In this document: positions 15,725 through 23,456 of the stretch, in pieces
Layout of the letters: every line of letters starts with the position of its first letter
Position numbering within the stretch: the first letter of the stretch is position 1
Assembly (NCBI RefSeq): GCF_051903075.1
Contig: NZ_CP182422.1
Location: forward strand, 3,596,001 to 3,660,000
Direction of reading: 5' to 3'
Source of the DNA: Embleya sp051903075
GTDB taxonomy: Bacteria; Actinomycetota; Actinomycetes; Streptomycetales; Streptomycetaceae
DNA: 64,000 nt
Made by a program: the position numbers and the translations under genes
Notes under the pieces: model-generated
What the model was told of the DNA's origin: nothing
Database searches by the model: none
Seen by the model: only the letters and a program-made list of their open reading frames with translations

Positions 15725-16987
15725 ATGACTGCCAAGAAGCGGCGCCCGAACGGCGCTTCGACCATCTACCAGGACAAGGAAGGTACGTGGCACGGTCGCG
15801 TGACCGTGGGCACGAAGGACGACGGGTCGCCCGACCGCCGGCACGTGCGCGGGCAGACGCAAGGTGTCGTCATCGACAAGGTGCGCAAGCTGGAAAACCT
15901 GCGGGACGCGGGCAACGTGCCCAAGCCCGGGAAGCCGTGGACCGTAAAGCTCTGGCTGACGCACTGGGTCGAGCACATCTCGGCGCCGTCGGTAGGAGTG
16001 AACACGATCGCCGGGTACCGGGTCGCGGTCTACCACCACCTGATCCCGGGGCTTGGTGCGCACCGGCTCGACAAGCTCACCCCGGAACACCTCGAGCGCT
16101 TCTACGCCAAGATGGAGAAGAACGGCAGCGCGCCCGCGACCGCGCACCAGGCCCACCGAACCATCCGGACTGCGCTCAACGTCGCCGTGCGGCGCGGGCA
16201 TCTCGCGCGCAACCCCGCCTCTCTGGCAAACGCGCCACGGCTCAACGACGACGAAGACACCGAGGTTGAGCCGTACTCCGTCGAAGAGATCGGCCGCATC
16301 CTCCACATCGCCAAGCAGCAACGCAACGGCGCGCGGTGGGCCATCGCGCTCGCTCTGGGCCTGCGCCAAGGCGAAGCGCTCGGCCTGCAATGGGCACACG
16401 TCGACCTCGACAACGGCCTGATGCGGGTGCGCCGGAACCGACTCCGCCCGAAGTACCGGCACGGCTGTGGAGACGCGGAGCCCTGCGGGCGGAAGCATGC
16501 CGGCTACTGCCCGGAGCGCGTCCCGATTCGGCCCGAGACGAAGGGCACGAAGTCGCGGGCGGGTAGGCGCGTGATCGCGATCCCGGATGCGCTGCTCGCC
16601 ATCCTGAAGCAGCACAAGGAGGAGCAGGAGCGCGAGCGGGACAAGGCCGCGCAGCTCTGGCACGACGGCGGTTGGGTGTTCGCGACCGAGGTTGGGCAGC
16701 CCACCAACCCGCGCACCGACTACTCCCACTGGAAGCGGCTGCTGACGACGGCCGGTGTGAGGGACGGTCGCCTGCACGACGCACGACACACAGCGGCAAC
16801 TGTTCTGTTGCTTCTGCGGGTACCCGGTCGCGTGGTGATGGCGATCATGGGCTGGTCGAGCGAGGCGATGCTCCGCAGGTATCAGCACGCGATCGAGCCG
16901 ATCCTCAAGGACGCGGCCCGGCAGGTGGACGGTCTGCTCTGGGCACCGTCTAGCGACAGCGGCGAGGGGCCCGAAAAGGCCAACTGA
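15725..16987 (+). CDS. int: Tyrosine site-specific integrase
   Basis: 420 residues. An N-terminal arm-binding region (to about 60, STIYQDKEGTWHGRVTVG) and a SAM-like core-binding domain (about 70-170) precede the catalytic domain. Catalytic residues are visible: R214 in LGLRQGEALGL, H351 and R354 in LHDARHT, and Y386 in LRRYQHA, with W in MGWSS at the usual His/Trp position. An unusual insert near 245-262 carries three Cys and one His. The gene ends 72 bp from the right att repeat, and its stop codon lies inside the right candidate arm site. It should recombine attP with tRNA-Ser. Confidence 0.95.
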   Translation: MTAKKRRPNGASTIYQDKEGTWHGRVTVGTKDDGSPDRRHVRGQTQGVVIDKVRKLENLRDAGNVPKPGKPWTVKLWLTHWVEHISAPSVGVNTIAGYRVAVYHHLIPGLGAHRLDKLTPEHLERFYAKMEKNGSAPATAHQAHRTIRTALNVAVRRGHLARNPASLANAPRLNDDEDTEVEPYSVEEIGRILHIAKQQRNGARWAIALALGLRQGEALGLQWAHVDLDNGLMRVRRNRLRPKYRHGCGDAEPCGRKHAGYCPERVPIRPETKGTKSRAGRRVIAIPDALLAILKQHKEEQERERDKAAQLWHDGGWVFATEVGQPTNPRTDYSHWKRLLTTAGVRDGRLHDARHTAATVLLLLRVPGRVVMAIMGWSSEAMLRRYQHAIEPILKDAARQVDGLLWAPSSDSGEGPEKAN

Positions 16988-17005
16988 GACCGAAACTGAG
17001 ACCAC
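16985..17005 (+). repeat. Candidate integrase arm-type site, right copy
   Basis: TGAGACC-N5-TGAGACC followed by AC, one mismatch from the sequence at 3907-3927. It begins with the int stop codon and ends 53 bp before the right att repeat. Confidence 0.5.
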
Positions 17006-17010
17006 AACGC

Positions 17011-17046
17011 AGAGGACCACCTACTTTCGAAAGTAGGTGGTCCTCT
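17011..17046. terminator. 36-bp perfect palindrome after int
   Basis: Each 18-base arm is the exact complement of the other, with no spacer (centre TTTCGAAA at 17025-17032). Located between int and the att repeat. Possibly a bidirectional terminator for int and the tRNA transcript, or a protein-binding site in the att region. Confidence 0.55.
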
Positions 17047-17058
17047 GTCTGTCCTGCT

Positions 17059-17120
17059 CAAGAGCGGTAGCGGTGGGATTTGAACCCACGGATAGCTTGC
17101 ACCATCACACGCTTTCGAGG
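17059..17120. repeat. attR: Right attachment site repeat of the AICE (within intact tRNA-Ser)
   Basis: 62 bp identical to 3750-3811. It supplies the 3' half of the intact tRNA-Ser gene, so this half was contributed by the element's attP and integration leaves the tRNA functional. Identity stops at 17121 inside the anticodon stem. Confidence 0.93.
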
Positions 17121-17151
17121 CGTGCTCCTTAGGCCACTCGGACACGCTACC
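17065..17151 (-). tRNA. tRNA-Ser (anticodon CGA)
   Basis: An 87-nt class II tRNA with long variable arm. The acceptor stem pairs GGTAGCG (17151-17145) with CGCTACC (17072-17066), discriminator G, and CCA is not encoded. The anticodon loop CTCGAAA gives CGA, reading UCG. The T arm is GTGGG-TTCAAAT-CCCAC. It is the AICE integration target. It lies 10 bp downstream of the tadA stop on the same strand. Confidence 0.96.
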
Positions 17152-17161
17152 GAGAGAGAGC

Positions 17162-17692
17162 TTACCGGATGCCGGGGTGTGGTTCGTAACCGGATTCGTC
17201 GGTGCGGTTGAGGGTGAAGAAGTCGCGCAGGATCGTGGTGCACTCCGCCGCCGCGACGCCGGCGACGACCTCCGGGCGGTGGTTGAGGCCGCGGTCGCGG
17301 AGTACGTCCCACAGGGAGCCGGCGGCGCCGGCCTTGGGGTCCCAGGCGCCGAAGACCACACGGTCGACCCGGGCCAGGACGATCGCGCCCGCGCACATCG
17401 TGCACGGCTCCAGGGTGACCACCAGCGTGCAGCCGGACAGGCGCCACTCCCCGACGGCCTTGGCGGCCTCGCGCAGCGCCACGATCTCGGCGTGCGCCGT
17501 CGGGTCGCCGTGCGCCTCGCGTTCGTTGCGGCCGCGGCCGAGCACCGCGCCGTCCGGGCCGAGCACCACGCACCCCACCGGCACGTCTCCCGTGTCCACC
17601 GCGAGCGCCGCCTCGGCCAGGGCCAGCCGCATGGCCGGCTCGTACCGTCGCAGCGCGGGATCGAATCGGGGCTCGGGCACCGGTGGGGGCAT
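17162..17692 (-). CDS. tadA: tRNA adenosine(34) deaminase TadA
   Basis: 176 residues. Zinc site H67-A-E69 and P96-C97-T-M-C100; E69 is the proton shuttle of cytidine/adenosine deaminases. TadA converts A34 to inosine in tRNA-Arg(ACG), needed to read CGN codons. It starts at ATG 17692, five bases after the stop of its usual neighbour, the deaminase-associated protein. A shorter start at residue 21 (MRLALAEAAL) is possible since the first 20 residues are Pro/Arg-rich. The gene reads toward tRNA-Ser. Confidence 0.92.
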   Translation of the reverse strand: MPPPVPEPRFDPALRRYEPAMRLALAEAALAVDTGDVPVGCVVLGPDGAVLGRGRNEREAHGDPTAHAEIVALREAAKAVGEWRLSGCTLVVTLEPCTMCAGAIVLARVDRVVFGAWDPKAGAAGSLWDVLRDRGLNHRPEVVAGVAAAECTTILRDFFTLNRTDESGYEPHPGIR

Positions 17693-17697
17693 CGTGC

Positions 17698-18165
17698 TCA
17701 GCGGACCGTCTCCAACTCGTCCGCGCAGCCCAGCCGTTCCGCTATCACCGCGATGGCGTCCGCGGGCAGCCCCGCCTCGCCCGCGAGGTCGGCCAGCAGT
17801 TGGGCCGACACCCCCAGGTCCACCAGGACGGTCTCGTCGCCGGCCGGACCGGTCGGCAGCACGGCCTCGTCGTCCTCCTCCAGGCCGTCGAGCACATCGG
17901 CCGTCAGCAACGCGTCCGCGTAGGCGCTGCGGGAGACCGCGGCCACGTCGGAGACGTAGATGCGCGGGTCCTCCTCACCGTCCACCCGGACGACCGCAAA
18001 CCAGGTGTCCTCCTGCTCGACGAACAGCAGTACCGGTTCGTCGTCCACCGCCGCCGACCGTGCCAGGGCGGTCATCCCGGCCGAGTCCTCGACATCGTCG
18101 AGGTCGGCTTCACGGGCCTCCCACTGCTCGTCTGTACGTACGAGCACTGCGGCGAAGTACGCCAC
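17698..18165 (-). CDS. tRNA adenosine deaminase-associated protein
   Basis: 155 residues from GTG 18165, supported by TTGGAGAG seven bases upstream. Upstream in-frame codons encode Ser/Arg-rich sequence unlike the family. The protein is acidic (WFAVVRVDGEEDPRIYVSD near residue 60; EEDDEAVLPTGPAGD near 105) and matches a conserved actinobacterial protein regularly encoded before tadA. Its biochemical role is unknown. Five bases separate it from tadA. Confidence 0.85.
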   Translation of the reverse strand: MAYFAAVLVRTDEQWEAREADLDDVEDSAGMTALARSAAVDDEPVLLFVEQEDTWFAVVRVDGEEDPRIYVSDVAAVSRSAYADALLTADVLDGLEEDDEAVLPTGPAGDETVLVDLGVSAQLLADLAGEAGLPADAIAVIAERLGCADELETVR

Positions 18166-18290
18166 GGGACTCTCCAAGATCGTTCGCTTCGGCGTTGTCT
18201 CTCGCATCGTGGCAGATACCGGACCACCACGACGGGAATTGGCGCACGTTGACGAACAAGGTCGCCGCGACGATCGCACGCGGATCGTTT

Positions 18291-18479
18291 TCAGTAACGG
18301 AACGTACGCATCCGCATCATCTGACGCAGCCGCTCGTTGCGCGCGCGCCGCGGTTGAATGCGGGCCCGCAACTCGCGCGCCTCGGCGAGTTCACGCAGGA
18401 AGAGGGTGCGCCGGCGACGGCGAGCGGCCTCCGCCTCGCGGCGCTCGGCCGCCGTCGTTCGAGGTTCCCGACTCTCCAT
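18291..18479 (-). CDS. Small highly basic protein
   Basis: 62 residues from ATG 18479; the frame is open to 18539, giving 82. It is almost entirely helical and Arg-rich (AERREAEAARRRRRTLFLRELAEARELRARIQPRRARNERLRQMMRMR). The composition suggests nucleic-acid binding, but no family is recognised. Upstream of the tadA pair on the same strand, 125 bp away. The ribosome site is weak, so the gene is only moderately supported. Confidence 0.45.
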   Translation of the reverse strand: MESREPRTTAAERREAEAARRRRRTLFLRELAEARELRARIQPRRARNERLRQMMRMRTFRY

Positions 18480-18744
18480 CACCACGCCCCTGGACTCGAA
18501 AATCCACCGAAACCGACGTGGCAGTAGTTCCCGGGACACGCCGGCTCAGTCATCGCACCGCCGGACCGGGCCGAATGTGCGTTCACAAACCGGTTCAATC
18601 CCTCCAATTTACCCGGGATTCCCATAACCGCCCGGCCCGGACCGCCCGCCGGACCCGCGCACGGCCGACGAATGCCACCGAACACACCCCGAAACCGACA
18701 ACCCCGCAGGGTCACGGGAGGGGCCGGCGGGCTACTGTCGCTCC

Positions 18745-19386
18745 ATGCGGATTCACGTCGTCGACCATCCTCTGGTGGCCCACAAACTCTCCACGCTGCG
18801 CGACCGGCGCACCGACTCGCCCACCTTCCGGAGGCTCGCCGACGAACTCGTCACGCTGCTCGCCTACGAGGCGACCCGGGGGGTGCGCGTCGACCCGGTC
18901 GCGATCAGCACCCCGGTCAGCGAGACCACGGGCGTCAAGCTCTCCTACCCCCGGCCGCTGGTGGTGCCGATCCTGCGCGCCGGGCTGGGCATGCTGGACG
19001 GCATGGTGCGCCTGCTGCCGACGGCCGAGGTCGGCTTCCTCGGCATGATCCGCAACGAGGACACCCTGGAGCCGTCGACCTACGCCACCCGCATGCCCGA
19101 CGACCTCGGCGGCCGGCAGGCGTACGTGCTCGACCCGATGCTCGCCACCGGCGGCACCCTCATCGCGGCGACCAAGCTGCTTTTGGAGCGCGGCGCGCTG
19201 GACGTGACCGCGATCTGCCTGCTCGCCGCTCCCGAGGGGGTCAAGGTGATGCAGGAGGCGTTCGCGGACACCGAGGCCAACGTCACCGTGGTCACCGCCT
19301 CGATCGACGAGCGGCTCAACGAGCACGGCTACATCGTCCCGGGCCTCGGCGACGCCGGCGACCGGCTGTACGGCACCGCGGGCTGA
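18745..19386 (+). CDS. upp: Uracil phosphoribosyltransferase
   Basis: 213 residues, full length for the family. The PRPP loop D130-PMLATGGT is intact, ILRAGLGMLDG near 76-86 forms part of the PRPP site, and the C-terminal GYIVPGLGDAGDRLYGT is the uracil-binding region. It makes UMP from uracil and PRPP in pyrimidine salvage. It starts at ATG 18745 and is divergent from the basic small protein. No purine/pyrimidine operon partner is adjacent. Confidence 0.96.
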   Translation: MRIHVVDHPLVAHKLSTLRDRRTDSPTFRRLADELVTLLAYEATRGVRVDPVAISTPVSETTGVKLSYPRPLVVPILRAGLGMLDGMVRLLPTAEVGFLGMIRNEDTLEPSTYATRMPDDLGGRQAYVLDPMLATGGTLIAATKLLLERGALDVTAICLLAAPEGVKVMQEAFADTEANVTVVTASIDERLNEHGYIVPGLGDAGDRLYGTAG

Positions 19387-19724
19387 CCCGGGCCGCGACC
19401 CGAGCGGACCCCGGCCCGACCCACGCACCGCGTACGACCGTTCGGGGCCGATCCCGTGGCCCGTGTCCCGCGTGGGACCAAGGCCCTGCCCCGACAGGAC
19501 GAACGCCGGATGCGCACGGCCACGCCTCGGCGCATGCTGGAGATGTGCCCGGGGCTGGGCAGGAGCCCCGCAGGCACCCCGGGACTGTTTGCCGATGCTG
19601 CGAAGGTACGACCCACCTTTGCTCCGGCGGGGGTCCCACAGGGGAGAGAGAGTGGCCGGTCCCCCCGCGGCCGCTCCCTCTCCCCTATTGTTTCTCCCCG
19701 ACACCTCATAGGGGAGGCGGGGAT
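19387..19724 (+). other. Intergenic region with large imperfect stem-loop
   Basis: 338 bp without a convincing gene. Just before the small membrane-protein gene, 19640-19657 pairs with 19669-19686 in an 18-bp stem with two mismatches and an 11-nt loop. A strong ribosome site GGGGAGGCGGGG follows. The stem could terminate upp readthrough or act as a leader structure. Confidence 0.5.
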
Positions 19725-19892
19725 ATGGCGGGGCAGACCAAACGGATCCTGACGCTGCTCCTGATCGTCTTTGTCATCTACACGATCATCGCCACGCCCG
19801 AAAAGGCCTCCGACCTGGTCGCGCAGTGGTTCCAGGCGATGTCCTCCGCCGCCAAGTGGTGCGGTGACCAGATCAGCAGGCTCACGGGCTGA
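19725..19892 (+). CDS. Small single-pass membrane protein
   Basis: 55 residues from ATG 19725 behind a very strong purine-rich ribosome site. One hydrophobic segment at about 8-24 (ILTLLLIVFVIYTIIATP) is followed by an amphipathic helix with KASDLVAQWFQAMSSAAKWCGDQISRL. No catalytic motif. The next gene begins 4 bases after the stop, so the two are probably cotranscribed. Too small for confident family assignment. Confidence 0.72.
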   Translation: MAGQTKRILTLLLIVFVIYTIIATPEKASDLVAQWFQAMSSAAKWCGDQISRLTG

Positions 19893-19896
19893 GGTC

Positions 19897-20451
19897 GTGC
19901 GCCGAGCGGCGAGCGCGGCGTCGGGGCCGGAGCCGGCACCGGTCGACGCCTCCACCACCGAGACCCACGCGATACGCCGCTACCTGCTGCCCAGCGAGAC
20001 CTGCGCGATAGCCGTACGCCGGCACTGGGCGATCATCATCGGCCCGCTGGCGGTCACCGGGTTCGGGATCGCCTTTCTGGCGCTGCTGCTGTGGTACTTC
20101 ACGTCGGCGAACCTGATCGTGAAGTACGGCGTATGGCCCGTCGGCACGGGCCTGCTGCTGTGGTGCTCCGGTCACATACTGACCTGGCGCAACGACTACT
20201 TCATCGTCACCGACAAGCGCATCATCCTGGCCACCGGGCTGATCGGGCGGCGGGTCAACATGCTGCCGCTGACCCAGGTGACCGACATGAGCTACCGACG
20301 CAGCCCGGGCGGCAGATTGCTCGGACACGGGACGTTCGTGATGGAGTCCGCGGGGCAGGATCAACCGCTCAGGGAGGTCGAGTTCGTCCCTCGACCCGAC
20401 GCCGTCTACCTGAAGGTATGCGATCAGCTGTTCGGCCCGAATGTCGACTGA
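19897..20451 (+). CDS. PH domain (DUF304-like) membrane protein
   Basis: 184 residues from GTG 19897, four bases after the preceding stop. A hydrophilic N terminus is followed by two membrane segments (about 46-70 and 77-95) and then a bacterial PH domain with NDYFIVTDKRIILATGLIGRRVNMLPLTQVTDM, the hallmark of the DUF304/bPH family. These proteins sit at the membrane; a specific function is not known. The C terminus REVEFVPRPDAVYLKVCDQL completes the domain, so the protein is full length. Confidence 0.82.
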   Translation: MRRAASAASGPEPAPVDASTTETHAIRRYLLPSETCAIAVRRHWAIIIGPLAVTGFGIAFLALLLWYFTSANLIVKYGVWPVGTGLLLWCSGHILTWRNDYFIVTDKRIILATGLIGRRVNMLPLTQVTDMSYRRSPGGRLLGHGTFVMESAGQDQPLREVEFVPRPDAVYLKVCDQLFGPNVD

Positions 20452-20504
20452 TCGTCAAAGACCGACGAGTAATGCGAAACGGCTGGTAAAACCTCGAATT
20501 TTCT

Positions 20505-20532
20505 TTGCGGTGATTCGCGGCTTTCGTACTGT
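20505..20532 (+). promoter_or_regulatory. Candidate promoter upstream of the sigma factor gene
   Basis: TTGCGG (20505-20510) and TACTGT (20527-20532), 16-bp spacer, an HrdB-like arrangement. It is 170 bp before the sigma factor start; the interval contains no gene. Confidence 0.3.
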
Positions 20533-20701
20533 CGACATGCCGCTAGATACACCCGCATCACCTGACAAATCGGGGATGTCGCAAGGGGTTTGGGGCGGTG
20601 ACCCGCGCCGGTAAGGGGGTACCGAACGACGGGCTGCCGTTCCACCATGGCCGGCAGCGGACAGGTTCCGCTCCAGGACCGACGAGGAGGTGGGCTCTCC
20701 A

Positions 20702-21583
20702 GTGCTGCTGCGAGATGCTTCCCACGAGGGCACAGCCGGCTCGACCGCCGACCGCGCCGCGCCCGCGCGCCTTCCCCGTACCGGCATACCCCGCGCTCGC
20801 GCGCTCCGGGGTTCCGGCACCGACACCCCCCAGGACACGCGCACGCTGTCCCGAACCCTCCTGCTCCGCCTCACCGACGTCGTCGAGGGATCGGCCGAGC
20901 ACGCCTATGTGCGCAGCACCCTGGTCGAGCTGAACCTGCCCCTGGTGCGCTTCGCCGCGAACCGCTTCCGCAGCCGCACCGACCAGTACGAGGACGTGCT
21001 CCAGGTGGGCACGATCGGGCTGATCAAGGCGATCGACCGCTTCGACCCGCATCGCGGCGTCGAGTTCCCGACCTACGCCGTGCCGACGATCATCGGCGAG
21101 ATCAAGCGGTTCTTCCGGGACACCTCGTGGAGCGTGCGGGTGCCCCGCCGGCTCCAGGAGTTGCGGCTCGCGCTCGCCGAGGCCACCGAGCAGTTCAACC
21201 ACAAGTACGACCGGGCACCGACCGTGGTCGAACTCGCCAAGCACCTGAACCTGACGGTCGAGGAGATCCTCGAGGGCATGGAGGCGGCCAACGCCTACTC
21301 GCCCGCGTCGCTGGACGCACACGACCTCGACGACGATCGCGACAACGCGCTGATCGCCCGTCTCGGCCAGGAGGACGAGGCGCTCGACGGGGTCGAGTAT
21401 CGCGAGGCGCTGCGGCCGCTGCTGGCCCGGATGAGCCCCCGCGACCGGCAGATCATCATGCTGCGCTTCTTCGGCAACATGACGCAGTCTCAGATCGGCG
21501 AGCGCCTGGGCATCTCCCAGATGCACGTCTCGCGCCTGCTCGCCCGCGCGTTGGCGCGGCTGCGCGCCGACCTGTCCGCCTGA
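20702..21583 (+). CDS. SigB/SigF/SigG-family RNA polymerase sigma factor
   Basis: 293 residues from GTG 20702 with GAGGAGG 11 bases upstream; GTG 20690 overlaps that site and is less likely. Region 2 reads LVRFAANRFRSRTDQYEDVLQVGTIGLIKAIDRFDPHRGVEFPTYAVPTIIGEIKRFFRD. Region 3 is at about 150-190, and region 4 ends SQIGERLGISQMHVSRLLARALARLR. This is the group 3 SigB/F/G lineage, which in Streptomyces serves stress response and differentiation. No anti-sigma or anti-anti-sigma gene is adjacent, so its control must be encoded elsewhere. Several paralogs exist in such genomes, so no symbol is given. Confidence 0.9.
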   Translation: MLLRDASHEGTAGSTADRAAPARLPRTGIPRARALRGSGTDTPQDTRTLSRTLLLRLTDVVEGSAEHAYVRSTLVELNLPLVRFAANRFRSRTDQYEDVLQVGTIGLIKAIDRFDPHRGVEFPTYAVPTIIGEIKRFFRDTSWSVRVPRRLQELRLALAEATEQFNHKYDRAPTVVELAKHLNLTVEEILEGMEAANAYSPASLDAHDLDDDRDNALIARLGQEDEALDGVEYREALRPLLARMSPRDRQIIMLRFFGNMTQSQIGERLGISQMHVSRLLARALARLRADLSA

Positions 21584-21632
21584 GCGGGCGCGGCCCGGCC
21601 GCAGTGCGTGCGGCCTCGGCCGCTGTCCGGCA

Positions 21633-21659
21633 AGGCCCCTGACGGATCATCAGGGGCCT
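21633..21659. terminator. Bidirectional terminator between sigma factor and phosphatase genes
   Basis: AGGCCCCTGA (21633-21642) pairs exactly with TCAGGGGCCT (21650-21659), 7-nt loop, between two convergent genes. Confidence 0.75.
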
Positions 21660-21715
21660 CGCCGGGCGGCCGACCGAGACCGCTCGCACCCGGCGGCCGG
21701 GATCGGGACGGCGGC

Positions 21716-22876
21716 TCAGGAGGTGAGCAGCCGGGCCCGAAGCCGCAGTTCGGTGATCGGGTCGATGTTCAAACCCTTGCGCAGGTACGCGTCGAACGAG
21801 CCGAACTTGCTCTGCACCTCGGCGAACGCCGTGTCCAGGTACGACTTCTGCACGTACAGCAGCGGGTCCATCAGGCTCGGGTCCTGCATCAACCCGGCGG
21901 CCTTCAGGCCCGCCTTCGTGGCCTCGTTGCGCGCCCGCAGGTTGTCGTTGCTGGCCAGGAAGTCGGCCTGCACGGTGGCGTCGTCGACACCCAGCGCCTT
22001 GAGCACGATCGCGCTCATCCACCCGGTGCGGTCCTTGCCCGCCGTGCAGTTGTAGATCACCGTTTTGCCGTCCGCGAGGTCGCGCAGCACGGTGGCGAAC
22101 TGCGCGCGCTGGGCCGGGTCGTCGACGAAGCCCCGATAGACGTTCTCCAGCGCGGCGGCTGCCTTGCCGTCGCCGAGCAGCTCCTTCTGCCGGATCGGAT
22201 CCCGGCTGCCCACCGCGGCGTTGGTGATGGCGGTGAGGTTGCCGTCGGCGATCGGCAGGTTCTCGACCGGGGTGCCCGCGGGCAGCCGGTTGACGCCGTT
22301 GCCGGTGATCTCGATGTCGGTACGGAAGTCGGCGGACACGTCCAGGCCCAGACCGCCCAGACGGGCCACGTCGGCGTCGGTGAGCTTGCCGAGCGCGTCG
22401 GCGCGGAAGGCCTGGCCGTACTTCACGGTCCGGCCCGAGTCCGCGCGGTAGCCGCCCAGGTCCCGGGCGTTGGGCGCGCCCTGCAGGCCGAGCGAGCGCG
22501 GGGCGGTGACCACTGCGCCGTTCGGGCCGGCCGGGCTGATGGCGAAGTACCAGCGCTTGGCCGGGTCCAGGCCGGACACGGTCAGCGAGGTGCCCTTGGT
22601 CGTGCCGACGAGCCGGGTGAAGCGGTCCGCGTCGGTGGACGCGTACACGCGCATCGGGCCGGGCCAACGATCGGTCCAGGTGATCGTGTACGTGCCGTCC
22701 GGGCCGACCGTGGCCGAGGCACCGGTGACCGAGCCGAGACCGGCGCGGGCCGAGACCCCGGAGTCGCCGTTGCCCGTGGCGGCCGAGGCCGGGGACGAGG
22801 CGACCGCGACGGTGCCGCCGAGCGTGAGCGCCGCCGTGACGGCGAGGGTCGCGAGGCGGATGGTGCGTATGCGCAT
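21716..22876 (-). CDS. Secreted tyrosine-protein phosphatase
   Basis: 386 residues from ATG 22876 with GGGAG upstream. A Sec signal peptide (RIRTIRLATLAVTAALTLGGTVAVASSPASA) ends near residue 34. A fibronectin-like N-terminal part (about 45-130) precedes the phosphatase domain, which begins GAPNARDLGGYRADSGRTVKYGQAFRADAL. The active-site loop NCTAGKDRTG contains the CX5R signature near 270. This matches the Y_phosphatase3 group of secreted phosphatases; in other bacteria such enzymes can act on phosphotyrosine or phosphoinositides. The target is unknown. Confidence 0.88.
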   Translation of the reverse strand: MRIRTIRLATLAVTAALTLGGTVAVASSPASAATGNGDSGVSARAGLGSVTGASATVGPDGTYTITWTDRWPGPMRVYASTDADRFTRLVGTTKGTSLTVSGLDPAKRWYFAISPAGPNGAVVTAPRSLGLQGAPNARDLGGYRADSGRTVKYGQAFRADALGKLTDADVARLGGLGLDVSADFRTDIEITGNGVNRLPAGTPVENLPIADGNLTAITNAAVGSRDPIRQKELLGDGKAAAALENVYRGFVDDPAQRAQFATVLRDLADGKTVIYNCTAGKDRTGWMSAIVLKALGVDDATVQADFLASNDNLRARNEATKAGLKAAGLMQDPSLMDPLLYVQKSYLDTAFAEVQSKFGSFDAYLRKGLNIDPITELRLRARLLTS

Positions 22877-23456
22877 GCGGTTGTGCTCCCGAGGAGGAAG
22901 TGTTCGTGATCGCCCGGGAACGACCTGGGAAAACAACCGGTCGTCGCTGCCGAGCGACGGACACACTGTAGTGACGACCGGGCGCCGACTCCAGACGGTG
23001 CCGTATGGAGGGATGGTGCGATGGGTCACCGTACGAGCCGGTTGCCAGGATCCGCCGATCGCCGGGCGGACCGATCATCCGACACCGCCCCCGCGCGACC
23101 CGAATCCGCCACTTTCGCAGGCCACTTCGACACAAAACGCACCGAACACGCCGGCGAGGACGCCCAGTCGCCACATCCGCCCCCTCGACGGGGAACGCCG
23201 GCACCCGGTTCGGGAGTTTCCCTGATACGCCGTCAAATAGGTACCGAGCGACGGGATTCCGGGTAGAACGCCGCCATCCGCCCGGTCATCGGGCGGACCC
23301 GGGGCAAAGTGGGGACCAACGCGCGCGCGTGCGCCCACGGGCACGGGCCGTGCACGCTATACCTGTTGATACCGGTCGCACGGGTGGGAGGACGTCCACT
23401 CACCGGCGACCCGAAGGGACCGGCTCGCCGGCCGGCCCGACGCGAAGGAGGAAGCC
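22877..23456. other. 580-bp divergent intergenic region
   Basis: Separates the secreted phosphatase (minus) from the PP2C-like gene (plus). I see no protein-coding frame with a ribosome site and no tRNA-like fold. A CTATACC stretch near 23358 could be a -10 for the plus-strand gene. Otherwise nothing specific is visible. Confidence 0.5.

Larger units (their letters stand above)
3750..17120. mobile_element. Actinomycete integrative and conjugative element (AICE) in tRNA-Ser(CGA)
   Basis: A 13.3-kb unit bounded by 62-bp direct repeats that overlap tRNA-Ser. It contains the diagnostic AICE set: tyrosine integrase at the right end, small HTH excisionase before it, a prim-pol plus DUF3631 replication module, an FtsK/SpoIIIE-type TraB translocase, DUF2637/DUF3307 membrane proteins, and a GntR-type repressor. 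Conjugation by a single TraB translocase distinguishes AICEs from type-IV-secretion ICEs. All core genes look intact, so the element may still be excisable. The left arm carries a GC-poor cargo gene unlike everything around it. Confidence 0.92.

Noticed and set aside
20588..20622. SigB-type autoregulatory promoter (GTTT..GGGTA) before the sigma factor gene
   Set aside because: GTTTGG and GGGTAC are present, but the 23-bp spacing is too long.
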